Assembly (NCBI GenBank): GCA_027308685.1
Contig: DAIDEE010000039.1
Location: 1-64,000 of the forward strand
Length of the DNA stretch: 64,000 nucleotides
Source: Acidocella sp.
GTDB lineage: Bacteria; Pseudomonadota; Alphaproteobacteria; Acetobacterales; Acetobacteraceae
Reading direction: 5' to 3'
In this document: positions 26,010 through 34,705 of the stretch, piece by piece
How the letters are laid out: every line of letters begins with the position of its first letter
Numbering within the stretch: the first letter of the stretch is position 1
Notes under the pieces: generated by a model
The model's database searches: none
The model's input: the letters and a program-made list of their open reading frames with translations, nothing else
What the model was told of the DNA's origin: nothing
Translations under genes and position numbers: made by a program

Positions 26010-27093
26010 AAAATATGGTCAAACTGTTCTGGTACTGCAAGGCGGTGGTGCCCTGGGTGCCTATCAAGCCGGCGTTTATCAGGCGTTGCACGAGGCCAAG
26101 ATTGAGCCGGACTGGGTGATCGGCACCTCGATCGGTGCGATCAATGCCGCTTTGATTGCAGGCAACGCACCAGCCGATCGGCTCGCGAAATTGCAGGAGT
26201 TCTGGCGTCGGGTTGAATATGCTCTGCCTGCCAACACGTTAGCGATGCTTCCTGGGGGCACGCAGGCATCGCGGATCATGACAATGCTGGGAGGATTGCC
26301 AGCGTTCTTTAAGCCTAACCCGCTGGCATTGATGGGCGGTGGGTGGCCGCTGGGGGCTGAACATGCCGGGCATTATTCCACCGCGCCGTTGCGCCAGACC
26401 TTGACTGAGCTGGTCGATTTTGACCGCATCAACCGGCGTACAACCCGCATCGCGGTGGGGGCTGCCAATGTCTGTACCAGCCAGATGCATTATTTTGATA
26501 GCCGCGACCAGGAATTTCGTGCGGAACATGTTATGGCCTCGGGTGCGTTGCCGCCGGCTTTCCCGGCGGTGCGCGTGGATGGCGAGCTGTATTGGGATGG
26601 CGGTATCCTCTCCAACACCCCGCTGGAAGCGATCTTCGATGATAATCCAAGGCGCAATTCGCTGGTATTCTCCGTGCATGTCTGGAACCCTGATGGCTCG
26701 GAGCCGGTGACGCTCAATCAGGTGCTCAACCGTCAGAAGGACGTGCAGTTCGCCTCTCGCTCACGCAGTCAGGTCGCGCGGCAGCAGCAGATGCATAAGC
26801 TACGCCACATTATCGCCAATCTGGCCCAGCGTCTGCCAGACTCTGAACGCGCCAGCAATGAGATTGCTGAATTGGCCAGCTACGGCTGCCTGACCCAGAT
26901 GCATGTGATGGCGCTGGTGGCGCCAGCTTTGCCCAACGAGGACCACACCAAGGACATTGATTTTAGTGGTGGCGGCATCCGCGCCCGCTGGGAAGCTGGC
27001 TATACCCAGACCAAAGCCGCGATTGAGCAAGCACCTTGGACCGCACCGACCGATCCGCTTGAGGGTGTGATTTTGCACCGTATCAAACCATAA
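25990..27093 (+). CDS. Patatin-like phospholipase (DUF3734 family)
   Basis: 367 residues. The patatin domain has the oxyanion loop QGGGALGAYQAGVYQAL, the nucleophile motif GTSIGAINAAL (GxSxG) and the catalytic Asp in YWDGGILSNTPL. A C-terminal DUF3734 region follows (residues ~230-360, with KLRHIIANL and the Cys-Leu-Thr-Gln segment). It is the acyl-hydrolase family often found beside bdhA and acetoacetate decarboxylase in alphaproteobacteria, possibly linked to polyhydroxybutyrate or lipid turnover. The start has AAGGA upstream. The adc gene follows 26 bp after the stop. Confidence 0.9.
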   Translation: MVNHGHEKYGQTVLVLQGGGALGAYQAGVYQALHEAKIEPDWVIGTSIGAINAALIAGNAPADRLAKLQEFWRRVEYALPANTLAMLPGGTQASRIMTMLGGLPAFFKPNPLALMGGGWPLGAEHAGHYSTAPLRQTLTELVDFDRINRRTTRIAVGAANVCTSQMHYFDSRDQEFRAEHVMASGALPPAFPAVRVDGELYWDGGILSNTPLEAIFDDNPRRNSLVFSVHVWNPDGSEPVTLNQVLNRQKDVQFASRSRSQVARQQQMHKLRHIIANLAQRLPDSERASNEIAELASYGCLTQMHVMALVAPALPNEDHTKDIDFSGGGIRARWEAGYTQTKAAIEQAPWTAPTDPLEGVILHRIKP

Positions 27094-27119
27094 ATCTCTA
27101 ACTGAAAAGGAAGCTGCAA

Positions 27120-27902
27120 ATGAAGCGCGCAGATGTTTTGAACGTACCTTCAATGCCGATCGCCTCGCCATCATACCCGCGTGGGCCATATCGTTTCATT
27201 GACCGCCAATACATGATTTTAACATATCTCTCTGACCCTGACGCGATCCGTGAGGCGCTGCCAGAGCCTTTGGAACCAGACGGTAGTAACACAGTGTTGT
27301 TTGAAGTGATCAGGATGCCGGATTCAGCCGGATTTGGGGATTATACTGAATCAGGCATTGTGATCCCCGCTTTGCTGAATGGCGAGCATGTCAACTTCAC
27401 CGCCCAGATGTATCTTGATGATGAACCGCCGATCGCAGGCGGGCGGGAGATTTGGGGTTTTCCAAAAAAGCAGGCCGCACCCGTGCTTGCCGTGATCCAT
27501 GATACGCTGACCGGCAGATTATCCTATGCCGATACTTTGGTGGCGGTGGCCACGATGGGCTATAAGCACCAGAATTTGCTGTATGATGTCGATGGGATGA
27601 AGCAATGTAGCAGCGCCTCGATTATTAAAAAAATGAGCAAAACGCAGATCAATTTCAAAATTATTCCCAATGTTGATGGCACCCAGGCGATCAGCCAGTT
27701 GGTGGGTTATAACCTCACCGACATCCAGGTGAAGGGCGGCTGGTCAGGGCCGGCGCGGTTGCAATTACATGCCCATGTTAATGCGCCGCTCGCCGATTTA
27801 CCGGTGCGTAAGGTGCTGGGCGGCTTACATTTCATTGCGGATCTGACACTGCCCTATGGACGGGTTCTGCATGATTATTTAGCCAAGACCAACGACGGAT
27901 AA
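27120..27902 (+). CDS. adc: Acetoacetate decarboxylase
   Basis: 260 residues. It decarboxylates acetoacetate to acetone and CO2 through a Schiff base. The active-site pair Lys116-Lys117 lies in GREIWGFPKKQAAP, matching Lys115/116 of the clostridial enzyme. Glu-containing segments (FTAQMYLDDEPPIAGGRE) are also kept. It closes the gene set bdhA-ndh remnant-patatin-adc. With bdhA broken, acetoacetate would have to come from another source such as PHB or leucine breakdown. Confidence 0.93.
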   Translation: MKRADVLNVPSMPIASPSYPRGPYRFIDRQYMILTYLSDPDAIREALPEPLEPDGSNTVLFEVIRMPDSAGFGDYTESGIVIPALLNGEHVNFTAQMYLDDEPPIAGGREIWGFPKKQAAPVLAVIHDTLTGRLSYADTLVAVATMGYKHQNLLYDVDGMKQCSSASIIKKMSKTQINFKIIPNVDGTQAISQLVGYNLTDIQVKGGWSGPARLQLHAHVNAPLADLPVRKVLGGLHFIADLTLPYGRVLHDYLAKTNDG

Positions 27903-27921
27903 AAAATTGCGGAAACGCTTG

Positions 27922-28659
27922 TTAGCGGATTGCGTGGCGCGACCATGCAACCCTTAAAAAGGTTGTAAGGATTCGCCATGAGGCGCGCAATGTGCCGCTT
28001 AGGCTGCCCGCCACTTTGGAAGTACCGCCTGCGCGGCAACGGTACGGCAGCGGAATTTCCTGAATGCGTAAACCGGCCTGCGCGGCTTTGATTTGCATTT
28101 CAATGTTCCAGCCATAGGTCATCTCGCGCATATCCAACGCGTCCAGTGCGCTGCGACGAATGGCGCGATAGGCGCACATATCGTGATAGCGTGTGCCCGT
28201 GAGCAAGCCGATGCCAAGGCCGAGCAGCCAGCCGGCGAATACCTGATGCATGTTCATTGAACCAGGTTCACGCAGCTCCCGCGTGCGGACAGCGATGACG
28301 AAGTCTGCCAGATCATATTCGATGGGGGAAACGAGTTGCTCCAGTAAATCGCCCCGGTCGGCACCGTCGCCATCCATGAAAACGATGATGTCGCAATCAT
28401 GCATCGCGGCGGCGGCCCCGGCGGCGCAGGCTTTGCCGTAACCGCGCACGCCAAGCTCCAGCACACGAGCGCCGGCGGCGCGCGCCACAGTTTGAGTACC
28501 ATCAGTGCTGCCGCTATCGGCGATGATGATGTCAGCGGCGATATTGCGCGGTAATTCGGCGACAACGGCGCTAATCGCTGCGGCCTCGTTGAGGGTAGGG
28601 ATCACCACCGCCGCACGTGGTATATTCAGAGGCTCCAACGCAGCCCACAGCTTTGGCAT
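27922..28659 (-). CDS. Family 2 glycosyltransferase
   Basis: 245 residues. The GT-A nucleotide-sugar site is clear: AAVVIPTLNEAAAISAVVAE, ADSGSTDGTQTVARAAGARV, and the metal-binding FMDGDGADR. It has no C-terminal membrane helices, so it is cytoplasmic or peripheral, related to dolichyl-phosphate/undecaprenyl-phosphate sugar transferases. It is the last gene of a five-gene minus-strand operon and overlaps the radical SAM gene by 34 bp. The acceptor is unknown. Confidence 0.88.
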   Translation of the reverse strand: MPKLWAALEPLNIPRAAVVIPTLNEAAAISAVVAELPRNIAADIIIADSGSTDGTQTVARAAGARVLELGVRGYGKACAAGAAAAMHDCDIIVFMDGDGADRGDLLEQLVSPIEYDLADFVIAVRTRELREPGSMNMHQVFAGWLLGLGIGLLTGTRYHDMCAYRAIRRSALDALDMREMTYGWNIEMQIKAAQAGLRIQEIPLPYRCRAGGTSKVAGSLSGTLRASWRILTTFLRVAWSRHAIR

Positions 28660-29672
28660 GGCCTTGGTGGCGCATCGCCCACTAATGCGGTGCGGAAATC
28701 CTTATAAGCCGGACTGTTCCAAATGTCGCGCAAGCTCTGCTGTGTGGCATCGCCGAGCGTATAATTTTCATAGCCCCGCGCTGAAAAGGGCGCGATACAG
28801 CATGGTAAAGCCCGGCCATGGGCCGTGAAATACATCAAGGACCACGGGCGGCGGCAGGTGGCCCAGGGGCGTTCATCGGCACCGGCTTTCAGACTCAAAC
28901 CCGGCTCGGTGGCGCCTGAGGCATTTAGGCGGATACCGAGCGTGGCGGCGAGTTCCTGTGCTTGGTTTACCGCCGCTTCTTCCTCGGCCTGCGTATGTTC
29001 AAATAACGCTGACTCAGCGCGCGCCAAACCATAACCGGCATCATCAAACACCAGCCTCTGCAAATGCACTTCGCGCACGCCGATGGTTTCCGCCAGACGG
29101 ACAAAATCCGGCAGCTGGCCGATGGTTTCTTTCAAGCCTGTCAACCACATTGAGACCAGTGGTTTTTCGGCGCCGAGGGATTTTTGTAGTTTGGTAAAAC
29201 TACTGATGTTTTTGACGATGCGATCAAAAAAATCCTTACCGCGCACCGCGAGAAAGGTTTTGGCATCGGCAGCATCGAGTGAGATGCGTAATTCATCCAG
29301 ACCGGTTTCGATCAGTTCACGTTGGCGGCGCGGGGTGAGCAGCGTGCCGTTGGTGTTGAACAATGTATAAATATTACGGACTTTGAGGTAGCGTATCATG
29401 TCGGGCAGGTTTTTTACCAGCATCGGCTCGCCAACGCCATGCATCACCACGCGGGCGATATCAGGCACCTGGTCGATGATTTTGGTGAATAAGTCCCAAC
29501 TCATATCGGCGGGAGCTTCCAGCGCCTCGAAGGTGCGGGGGCAGGTTTCGCACAGCAAATTGCAGCGATTGGTGACCTCGAGATACAAACATACCGGCGG
29601 GGCGGCATCAGCGACCTTCGAGGTATCAACAGCCTCAAAATAGCGGCGCGGGTCTCTAAGAATTGTAGTCAT
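28626..29672 (-). CDS. Radical SAM protein with SPASM-like C-terminal cysteines
   Basis: 348 residues from ATG 29672, overlapping the previous stop. It has the radical SAM site CNLLCETCPRTFEA (CxxxCxxC) near residue 35, HGVGEPMLV, FNTNGTLL and DELRISLDAADAKTF. The C-terminal region has CCIAPFSARGYENYTLGD and CQSCGLRW, matching the cysteine pattern of SPASM or twitch domains that hold auxiliary Fe-S clusters. The substrate is unknown. Its neighbours are glycosyltransferases and a nucleoside phosphorylase, so a sugar- or lipid-linked substrate is as likely as a peptide; no short precursor-peptide gene was found nearby. Confidence 0.88.
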   Translation of the reverse strand: MTTILRDPRRYFEAVDTSKVADAAPPVCLYLEVTNRCNLLCETCPRTFEALEAPADMSWDLFTKIIDQVPDIARVVMHGVGEPMLVKNLPDMIRYLKVRNIYTLFNTNGTLLTPRRQRELIETGLDELRISLDAADAKTFLAVRGKDFFDRIVKNISSFTKLQKSLGAEKPLVSMWLTGLKETIGQLPDFVRLAETIGVREVHLQRLVFDDAGYGLARAESALFEHTQAEEEAAVNQAQELAATLGIRLNASGATEPGLSLKAGADERPWATCRRPWSLMYFTAHGRALPCCIAPFSARGYENYTLGDATQQSLRDIWNSPAYKDFRTALVGDAPPRPCQSCGLRWSL

Positions 29673-31117
29673 GATGAGGCTCCTGCGCGCGCCGGCGAGA
29701 GCGCCGGACGCACCAAAAAATATTGCCCGAGAGCGAGCAAAGCGGTGGGAATAAAAATAACAGCGGGCCACAGCGGGTCGGTATGGCCGGGGTTGAGGTA
29801 GAGCAGCGTGCTGGCAGTGACGAGATAAAGCGCTGCCGGTGCGGGCACCACGCAAGCGGGCAGCAACAGGAACGGATAGTACCATGGATAATGCGGACCC
29901 AGACCCACCATCAGCAGGCAACCCAGTAGCAAGGCGGCCGCGGCAATCTGGTGGGTGAGCGCTGGGCCGGGTGGCAACCGGCGCTGCCGCCAGACGATCA
30001 TTAGGCCGGTGCCGGCCAGCAGCAGGGCGAGTGCTGCAAGATACAGCTTGGCGGCGATCGGCGAGACCGGTGTGATGAGTGCGATGAGGTCAAGTACATA
30101 CACGCCATGGCCGCTATCAATGCCCTCCTGCGCGGTGTAGCCACCGAGGAACCCAAATACTGACCAGCCGACGCTGAGATAGGGCAGGTACAAAATGACC
30201 ATACAGGCCACCAGCGCGGCGGGGAATTTCCAATCCCAGCGCCGCCACAATGCCGGGGCCAGGATGAGAGGCAGGAATTTGGTCAGCACGGCCAGGCCGA
30301 GCAGCGCACCGGCCACGCCATGCCGTAGTCGGCAAGCGGCCAGCAGCGTGAACGCAATAGCGCAGATGGTGATGGCATCGACATGGCCGCTGCCAGCAAA
30401 CTCCCACACCGTCATCGGGTTCCAGGCATAAATAAGGATGCGGCTGCGCGGCAGCCCGGCGGAATCCAGCACCAGCAGCATCGCCCCCACGGCAGCAGCC
30501 TCGAAACCGACAATGGCGAGTTTCATGCCGAGGACCGGCGGCAGATGCAACAGGTTCACCAGAGTGTCTGATACAAAAAAACAAATCTGCGCTGCTGGTG
30601 GATAAATGGTGGGGGCATAGTTGGCGCGGTTGATATGCGGAAACACCGCTGCATCACGCAAAAACGCCAGATGCGGGTCATCGGGAATAAATTGGTAAGG
30701 GTTGATGCCAGCGGCTTGAACCCAGCCATCCCAGATATAGCGATAAATATCGGTGGAAAGAAATGGCTGTGTCCCCACAACCATCAGTCGCAGGACAATG
30801 GCTGTTCCCAGGATAAAAGCCAGTGACGAGGACGTGCGGCGCCACATCAGAAGGCCGACAGCGGCGACATAGACCAAACCTTGAACGCAGGTGACGATGA
30901 CAAATTGCGTCAATGCGTCACCATAACCAATGCCAGTGCGCCCCGTTACCGGACGGGCGATGTAAAGCCCAAGGGCCGTGAGCAACAGCAGCACGATAGC
31001 GCAAATTAATAGTGCACGGCGCGCGGATGTATCCGAAATGTGGCGGCGCAAAATCCAGTCCATCAGGCGCATTTGCGGTGCGGTGATGTCGTCAAAAGCC
31101 CCGCCGCTTCCAGCCAT
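29669..31117 (-). CDS. GT-C type integral membrane glycosyltransferase (polyprenyl-phosphate mannosyltransferase-like)
   Basis: Up to 482 residues; ATG 31072 (MRLMDW) is an alternative start, and neither has a clear ribosome-binding site. About 11-12 hydrophobic helices. The first large loop carries STDIYRYIWDGWVQAAGINP, the acidic motif of GT-C enzymes acting on lipid-linked sugars, and YAPTIYPPAAQ follows. The active site would face the periplasm and use a polyprenyl-phosphate sugar, perhaps supplied by the GT2 of this operon. It overlaps the DUF2064 gene at its start and the radical SAM gene at its end (TCATGA). Confidence 0.85.
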   Translation of the reverse strand: MAGSGGAFDDITAPQMRLMDWILRRHISDTSARRALLICAIVLLLLTALGLYIARPVTGRTGIGYGDALTQFVIVTCVQGLVYVAAVGLLMWRRTSSSLAFILGTAIVLRLMVVGTQPFLSTDIYRYIWDGWVQAAGINPYQFIPDDPHLAFLRDAAVFPHINRANYAPTIYPPAAQICFFVSDTLVNLLHLPPVLGMKLAIVGFEAAAVGAMLLVLDSAGLPRSRILIYAWNPMTVWEFAGSGHVDAITICAIAFTLLAACRLRHGVAGALLGLAVLTKFLPLILAPALWRRWDWKFPAALVACMVILYLPYLSVGWSVFGFLGGYTAQEGIDSGHGVYVLDLIALITPVSPIAAKLYLAALALLLAGTGLMIVWRQRRLPPGPALTHQIAAAALLLGCLLMVGLGPHYPWYYPFLLLPACVVPAPAALYLVTASTLLYLNPGHTDPLWPAVIFIPTALLALGQYFLVRPALSPARAGASS

Positions 31118-31809
31118 CGGGTGGTGGCGGGAGCGGTCGAGCGATTTTCATCAGCGCTCAATTCTTCGATCAACCGGTCCAACGCAGCAGCGTCATCAAC
31201 ATCGTACCAGGTCGGCAACGCCACCAGCTCGAGACCTAATTCGGCGGCGCGGTCAGAGGTCTGGGCGGCGACATTTTCGCTGCTCCAGGTGATATCAGCA
31301 AACATATGCGCGTGGGATTGTTTAAGGCCCAGCAAATAATAGCCGCCATCGTCAGCGGGACCAAGAACGGCGCGATCGCCTGGGGCCGCCAAAAGGGCAG
31401 CAGTGCGCGTTAAATATTCAGTCGGCAACGTAGGACTGTCTGAATTCAGCACAACGGCAGAACTATAACCTTCGCCCAGCAAACTATCGATCGCGTGTAA
31501 CAGGCAGCGGCCAAAGTCGGTAACATCTGCCGGCATCGGGGGCGTACCATCAGCCAAAATTAACCCGGTACCAAGTGCCAGGTGACCATCGAACAAGGCT
31601 TCAGAACCCGCCGGTGCGTAGGCGATGAAGCTATCAATCGGCTGGGTGCGGGCCGCCGCCGCGATATTTTCGGTAATATCGCGCAGGAAAGCCGCACTTA
31701 ATTCAGCCGCCTGGTCCGGCGAGAGGCGTGGCATTAACCGGGTTTTGGAGCGGCCCGGTTGCGGCGCTTTTGCCATCACGGCAATCGCACAGAGCGTCAA
31801 CGGGGTCAT
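31063..31809 (-). CDS. TIGR04282/DUF2064 family glycosyltransferase-like protein
   Basis: 248 residues. It has a GT-A/nucleotidyltransferase-like fold with VMAKAPQPGRSKTRLMPRLS at the N-terminus and LGPADDGGYYLLGLKQS in the middle. Databases often name this family an arsenosugar biosynthesis glycosyltransferase, but most members stand in loci without arsenic genes, and no arsM or arsS is seen here. It starts on the stop of the phosphorylase gene (ATGA, 31806-31809). Confidence 0.85.
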   Translation of the reverse strand: MTPLTLCAIAVMAKAPQPGRSKTRLMPRLSPDQAAELSAAFLRDITENIAAAARTQPIDSFIAYAPAGSEALFDGHLALGTGLILADGTPPMPADVTDFGRCLLHAIDSLLGEGYSSAVVLNSDSPTLPTEYLTRTAALLAAPGDRAVLGPADDGGYYLLGLKQSHAHMFADITWSSENVAAQTSDRAAELGLELVALPTWYDVDDAAALDRLIEELSADENRSTAPATTRWLEAAGLLTTSPHRKCA

Positions 31810-32606
31810 GAAACTACGCTCCCGGCTACCAGGTGCAGCAGGCTAAGCGCATCGAGCGCGCCATTTTCAGCACCTTTTTCAAAATCACCATCCACCTGAC
31901 CCATCTGGTTGGTGATCTGGGCAAGGCAAACCACCCGTTTGGCCCGGGCAGCGGCAAACGCATAAAGGGCTGCGGCTTCCATTTCCACCGCCAGGATCCC
32001 CTCGGCACGCGCCGCATCGATGGCAGTGGCAGTCTCGCGAAACGGTGCATCGGTGGTCCAACTGGCGCCAACATGCAGTCTCATTCCCGCATGTTGTGCC
32101 GCCTTCGTGATTTTCGCAATCAATACAGGCGAAGCCTCGGCGTAACGTGATGGCGGCAGGTAATGATAGCTGGTACCCTCATCGCGCAGTGCCCGTTCGA
32201 TCAGTAAAAAATATGGGCTGTCGGCGACCGGCGTGATCTGGCCGGCGGAGGTCAGGCTGATAACCAATTCACAACCGGATGCAAAAGCCTGTTCGGCCAG
32301 CAGCACAGCAAAGGCCGCACCGACCGCATTGCCAATGATACCAAACCTCAGCCCACCATATGTGAGCAAATACATTTGTGTATGATAACATGCCCAACCC
32401 GTACAAAGAGACGCGCCATGCGATTGGGCGTAGCGCAGCAAATCGCCATCCGGGTCCAGCACGCAAATTTCCGGAATGGCGGTTTCTGAGATATTTTTCT
32501 GGCGGCGGGCTTCGCGGATCATGTTTTCGGCGGTGAACACCGAAGCCTCAGAATAGCGTTTGGCTTCCAGCAGTGGCATGAAGGGCGCGGCAGAGTCGAG
32601 AGCCAT
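31806..32606 (-). CDS. Purine/uridine phosphorylase family protein
   Basis: 266 residues. The phosphorylase fold appears in YLLTYGGLRFGIIGNAVGAA, ELVISLTSAGQITP and the active-site ILAVEMEAAALYAFAAARAK (the MEAA motif). These enzymes split nucleosides or related N-glycosides with phosphate. It is the first gene of an operon with DUF2064, GT-C, radical SAM and GT2 genes. A pathway in which radical SAM chemistry makes a nucleoside-derived intermediate that is then phosphorolysed is known for arsenosugars and is one model here. Confidence 0.87.
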   Translation of the reverse strand: MALDSAAPFMPLLEAKRYSEASVFTAENMIREARRQKNISETAIPEICVLDPDGDLLRYAQSHGASLCTGWACYHTQMYLLTYGGLRFGIIGNAVGAAFAVLLAEQAFASGCELVISLTSAGQITPVADSPYFLLIERALRDEGTSYHYLPPSRYAEASPVLIAKITKAAQHAGMRLHVGASWTTDAPFRETATAIDAARAEGILAVEMEAAALYAFAAARAKRVVCLAQITNQMGQVDGDFEKGAENGALDALSLLHLVAGSVVS

Positions 32607-32612
32607 GGCGTT

Positions 32613-33347
32613 TTAAATCCCACTAAACCAGTTATAACCACGATCAACCCAGAATCCGCCCGGATTACGGTTGGTGACGTAGAGTGCGGTGACGAATTTT
32701 GGATTCTTGAATCCTAATTTGGTTGGAATCCGAATTTTGAAAGGGAAGCCGTATTTTGCAGGTAGAATCTGGTCCGAAAGTTGGTAGGCCATTATCGTCT
32801 GCGGGTGCAGAGCAGTGGCCATGTCAATGCTTTCATAATAGCCATCAGCACAAACAAATCCGACATATTTTGCGGTAGTGTCCGCGCCGACTCGCTTGAG
32901 AAGCTCTGAAAGCGGCGTGCCGGTCCATTTACCGATCATGCTCCAGCCCTCGACGCAGACATGGCGCGTGATTTGAGATTTTTGCGGTAGTGCGTAAAGA
33001 TCACTCACACTCCAGGGCTTTTTAGTATCGATCAATCCGGAGAGTTCGAGTTTGTAGTCGGCTGCGTTGAGCAGCGGGGCTTGGTCGGCATGGTACCAGG
33101 CATTATAGCGAAAATCCTTCACCGCCATGCTTTCCGGATATTCGGGTGCGAGGCGCGCGGCACCAAATAACTCGCTCTGCACAAAATTATTCCACTGCGA
33201 AACGACAGCAAACATCGATTGCACGGTATCATTGTCGCTGATATCGCAGCCGGTAAGGAAAGTGAGCGCACCCAGACTAAGGCCAGAGCGGAGTAGCTTA
33301 CGGCGGTCAATATCAAATTTCGGCTTCGGTGGTTCATTCACCTGCAT
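32613..33347 (-). CDS. Molybdopterin-dependent oxidoreductase (sulfite oxidase/YedY-like), Tat-exported lipoprotein-like
   Basis: 244 residues from ATG 33347. The N-terminus has a twin-arginine signal (DRRKLLRSGLSLGAL) ending in FLTGC, which fits a lipoprotein cysteine. The molybdopterin domain shows ARLAPEYPES, the Mo-ligand cysteine in TRHVCVEGWSMIGKW, and FPFKIRIPTKLGFKNPK. There is no second (dimerisation) domain, so it is closer to MsrP/YedY than to SoxC. It overlaps the cytochrome b gene by 14 bp, so the two probably form a membrane-bound redox pair. Confidence 0.9.
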   Translation of the reverse strand: MQVNEPPKPKFDIDRRKLLRSGLSLGALTFLTGCDISDNDTVQSMFAVVSQWNNFVQSELFGAARLAPEYPESMAVKDFRYNAWYHADQAPLLNAADYKLELSGLIDTKKPWSVSDLYALPQKSQITRHVCVEGWSMIGKWTGTPLSELLKRVGADTTAKYVGFVCADGYYESIDMATALHPQTIMAYQLSDQILPAKYGFPFKIRIPTKLGFKNPKFVTALYVTNRNPGGFWVDRGYNWFSGI

Positions 33348-34032
33348 GTTGGGTCTCCGTCGTATGGATTGGATCGGCGGCACGGCCTAGGACCATGGCA
33401 ACCAGCGTTTTCGGCACCAGGGCTACAAGGGTGACGTGTACGATGATGAACAGGCAGATGGCTGACATAAAAATGAAATGCACGACGCGGGCTGTTGGAT
33501 AGCCGCCGAACAGCCAGGTCAACCAGCTTAATTGCACCGGCTTCCAGATTGCCAGACCACTCGCAAACATCATCAACACGGCAAACAATACACCCCAATA
33601 GGCGGCACGCTGCACATGGTTATATTCACCTAACCGATGGCTGAGCCTGAAGGTGAGAGCATCAATGAAGTCGCGGATTAACCCGCGCGGGTGCAAAGGC
33701 AGCAAATCGCGCCGGAAATGCCCTGAGATAAGGCCATGCGCCATAAACAGCAAATAGCTCGCCAACAGCAACCACATACCGCTGAAATGCCAGTTCAGCG
33801 CATTGGCGACACCAGGGTCCATGTGGGCAATTTTTGAGATCGGCGGATCGCCTCCTAAAGTCGCCCATTGCGGAAAGCGGAAATTATCGATGATGGGAAC
33901 GGAATTATAAATCCGCCACCCACTGCCAACCATGATGATGATGGCCAGCGCCTGGCTCCAATGGGCGATGCGCACCAGTAACGGATGTTCCTGAATATCG
34001 TGCGTGGCGGCAGAAATTTTTGCGGATTTCAT
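33334..34032 (-). CDS. Cytochrome b561/thiosulfate-reductase-type membrane cytochrome b
   Basis: 232 residues with four strong helices. Haem-ligand His lie in HPLLVRIAHWSQALAIIIMV, in HFSGMWLLLASYLLFMAHGL and in VVHFIFMSAICLFIIVHVTL. It is the cytochrome b type that shuttles electrons between quinone and a periplasmic molybdenum enzyme, and it overlaps the gene for such an enzyme. Its own start overlaps the end of the ModA-like gene (ATGA at 34029-34032). Electron direction (oxidase or reductase) is not shown by sequence. Confidence 0.88.
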   Translation of the reverse strand: MKSAKISAATHDIQEHPLLVRIAHWSQALAIIIMVGSGWRIYNSVPIIDNFRFPQWATLGGDPPISKIAHMDPGVANALNWHFSGMWLLLASYLLFMAHGLISGHFRRDLLPLHPRGLIRDFIDALTFRLSHRLGEYNHVQRAAYWGVLFAVLMMFASGLAIWKPVQLSWLTWLFGGYPTARVVHFIFMSAICLFIIVHVTLVALVPKTLVAMVLGRAADPIHTTETQHAGE

Positions 34033-34700
34033 GAGCTTACCTCTAGCCCGGCGGACCGTAGCCGGGCGATGCCGTTGGGGCTGTGCATGAGATTAACCAG
34101 TGCCTGCGCGTTTGGGCTGAATGCGTTGGCGTTCACCGCTGCGGCATAGCTTGTGAGTGCAGGAGGCGAGGTGAGGGTGGCAACCGCCGTCAGCCGTGGG
34201 TCAGCTTGCACGTCGGTCAGGTACATCAACCCGAGATGAACTTTGGCCGCGGTGACCAGATCGGCAACATCGCCGGTGTTGGCCGCCCCTTGAACATGCG
34301 GGGCGCTGAGGTTGTTGGCGGCCAGAATGGCGTAGCCATCAAGATTGGAAGCAGCTGTATTGTCGGTGACTGCAACACGGGCTTTGAGCAGCAGGGCTTG
34401 CAAAGCTGGCTGCCCCAAAGGCGTTGCAAAGCTGCGCTGTAACCCCGCCAGAACCAAAGTGTTGGCGAAACCGGCGGCTCGGCTGGCGGGCACTACCAGC
34501 TGTGCCGCCATGGCATCTTTCATCACGGTACTTAACGTAAACAGCACATCATTGCGGGTGTGCCGGATGATTTGCGCGACCATCAGAGGTCCTGGTGCGC
34601 AAAGTGGGTAAACACCGAACCCGCCCAGCCCGCTTAATGCCAACATGGCGGGTTTTAACGTGGGGTCGCAAAAAACCGTAACATCACCTGTAGTCGCCAT
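34029..34700 (-). CDS. ModA-like substrate-binding protein without a signal peptide
   Basis: 223 residues. It begins almost directly with the first strand of a periplasmic binding protein (VTVFCDPTLKPAMLAL) and has no export signal. LQALLLKARVAVTDNTAASN, DVADLVTAAKVHLGLMYLTD and FSPNAQALVNLMHSPNGIARL fit the molybdate/tungstate-type ModA fold. No ABC permease or ATPase lies nearby. It sits in the operon of a molybdenum enzyme, so a cytoplasmic role in metal or cofactor handling, or export with a partner, is possible. That is inference. Confidence 0.7.
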   Translation of the reverse strand: MATTGDVTVFCDPTLKPAMLALSGLGGFGVYPLCAPGPLMVAQIIRHTRNDVLFTLSTVMKDAMAAQLVVPASRAAGFANTLVLAGLQRSFATPLGQPALQALLLKARVAVTDNTAASNLDGYAILAANNLSAPHVQGAANTGDVADLVTAAKVHLGLMYLTDVQADPRLTAVATLTSPPALTSYAAAVNANAFSPNAQALVNLMHSPNGIARLRSAGLEVSS

Positions 34701-34705
34701 GGCGG

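Noticed and set aside
31063-31809. Taking the TIGR04282 name as proof of arsenosugar synthesis
   Set aside because: No ArsM or ArsS gene is present and the radical SAM protein is of a different type, so the name alone is not enough.
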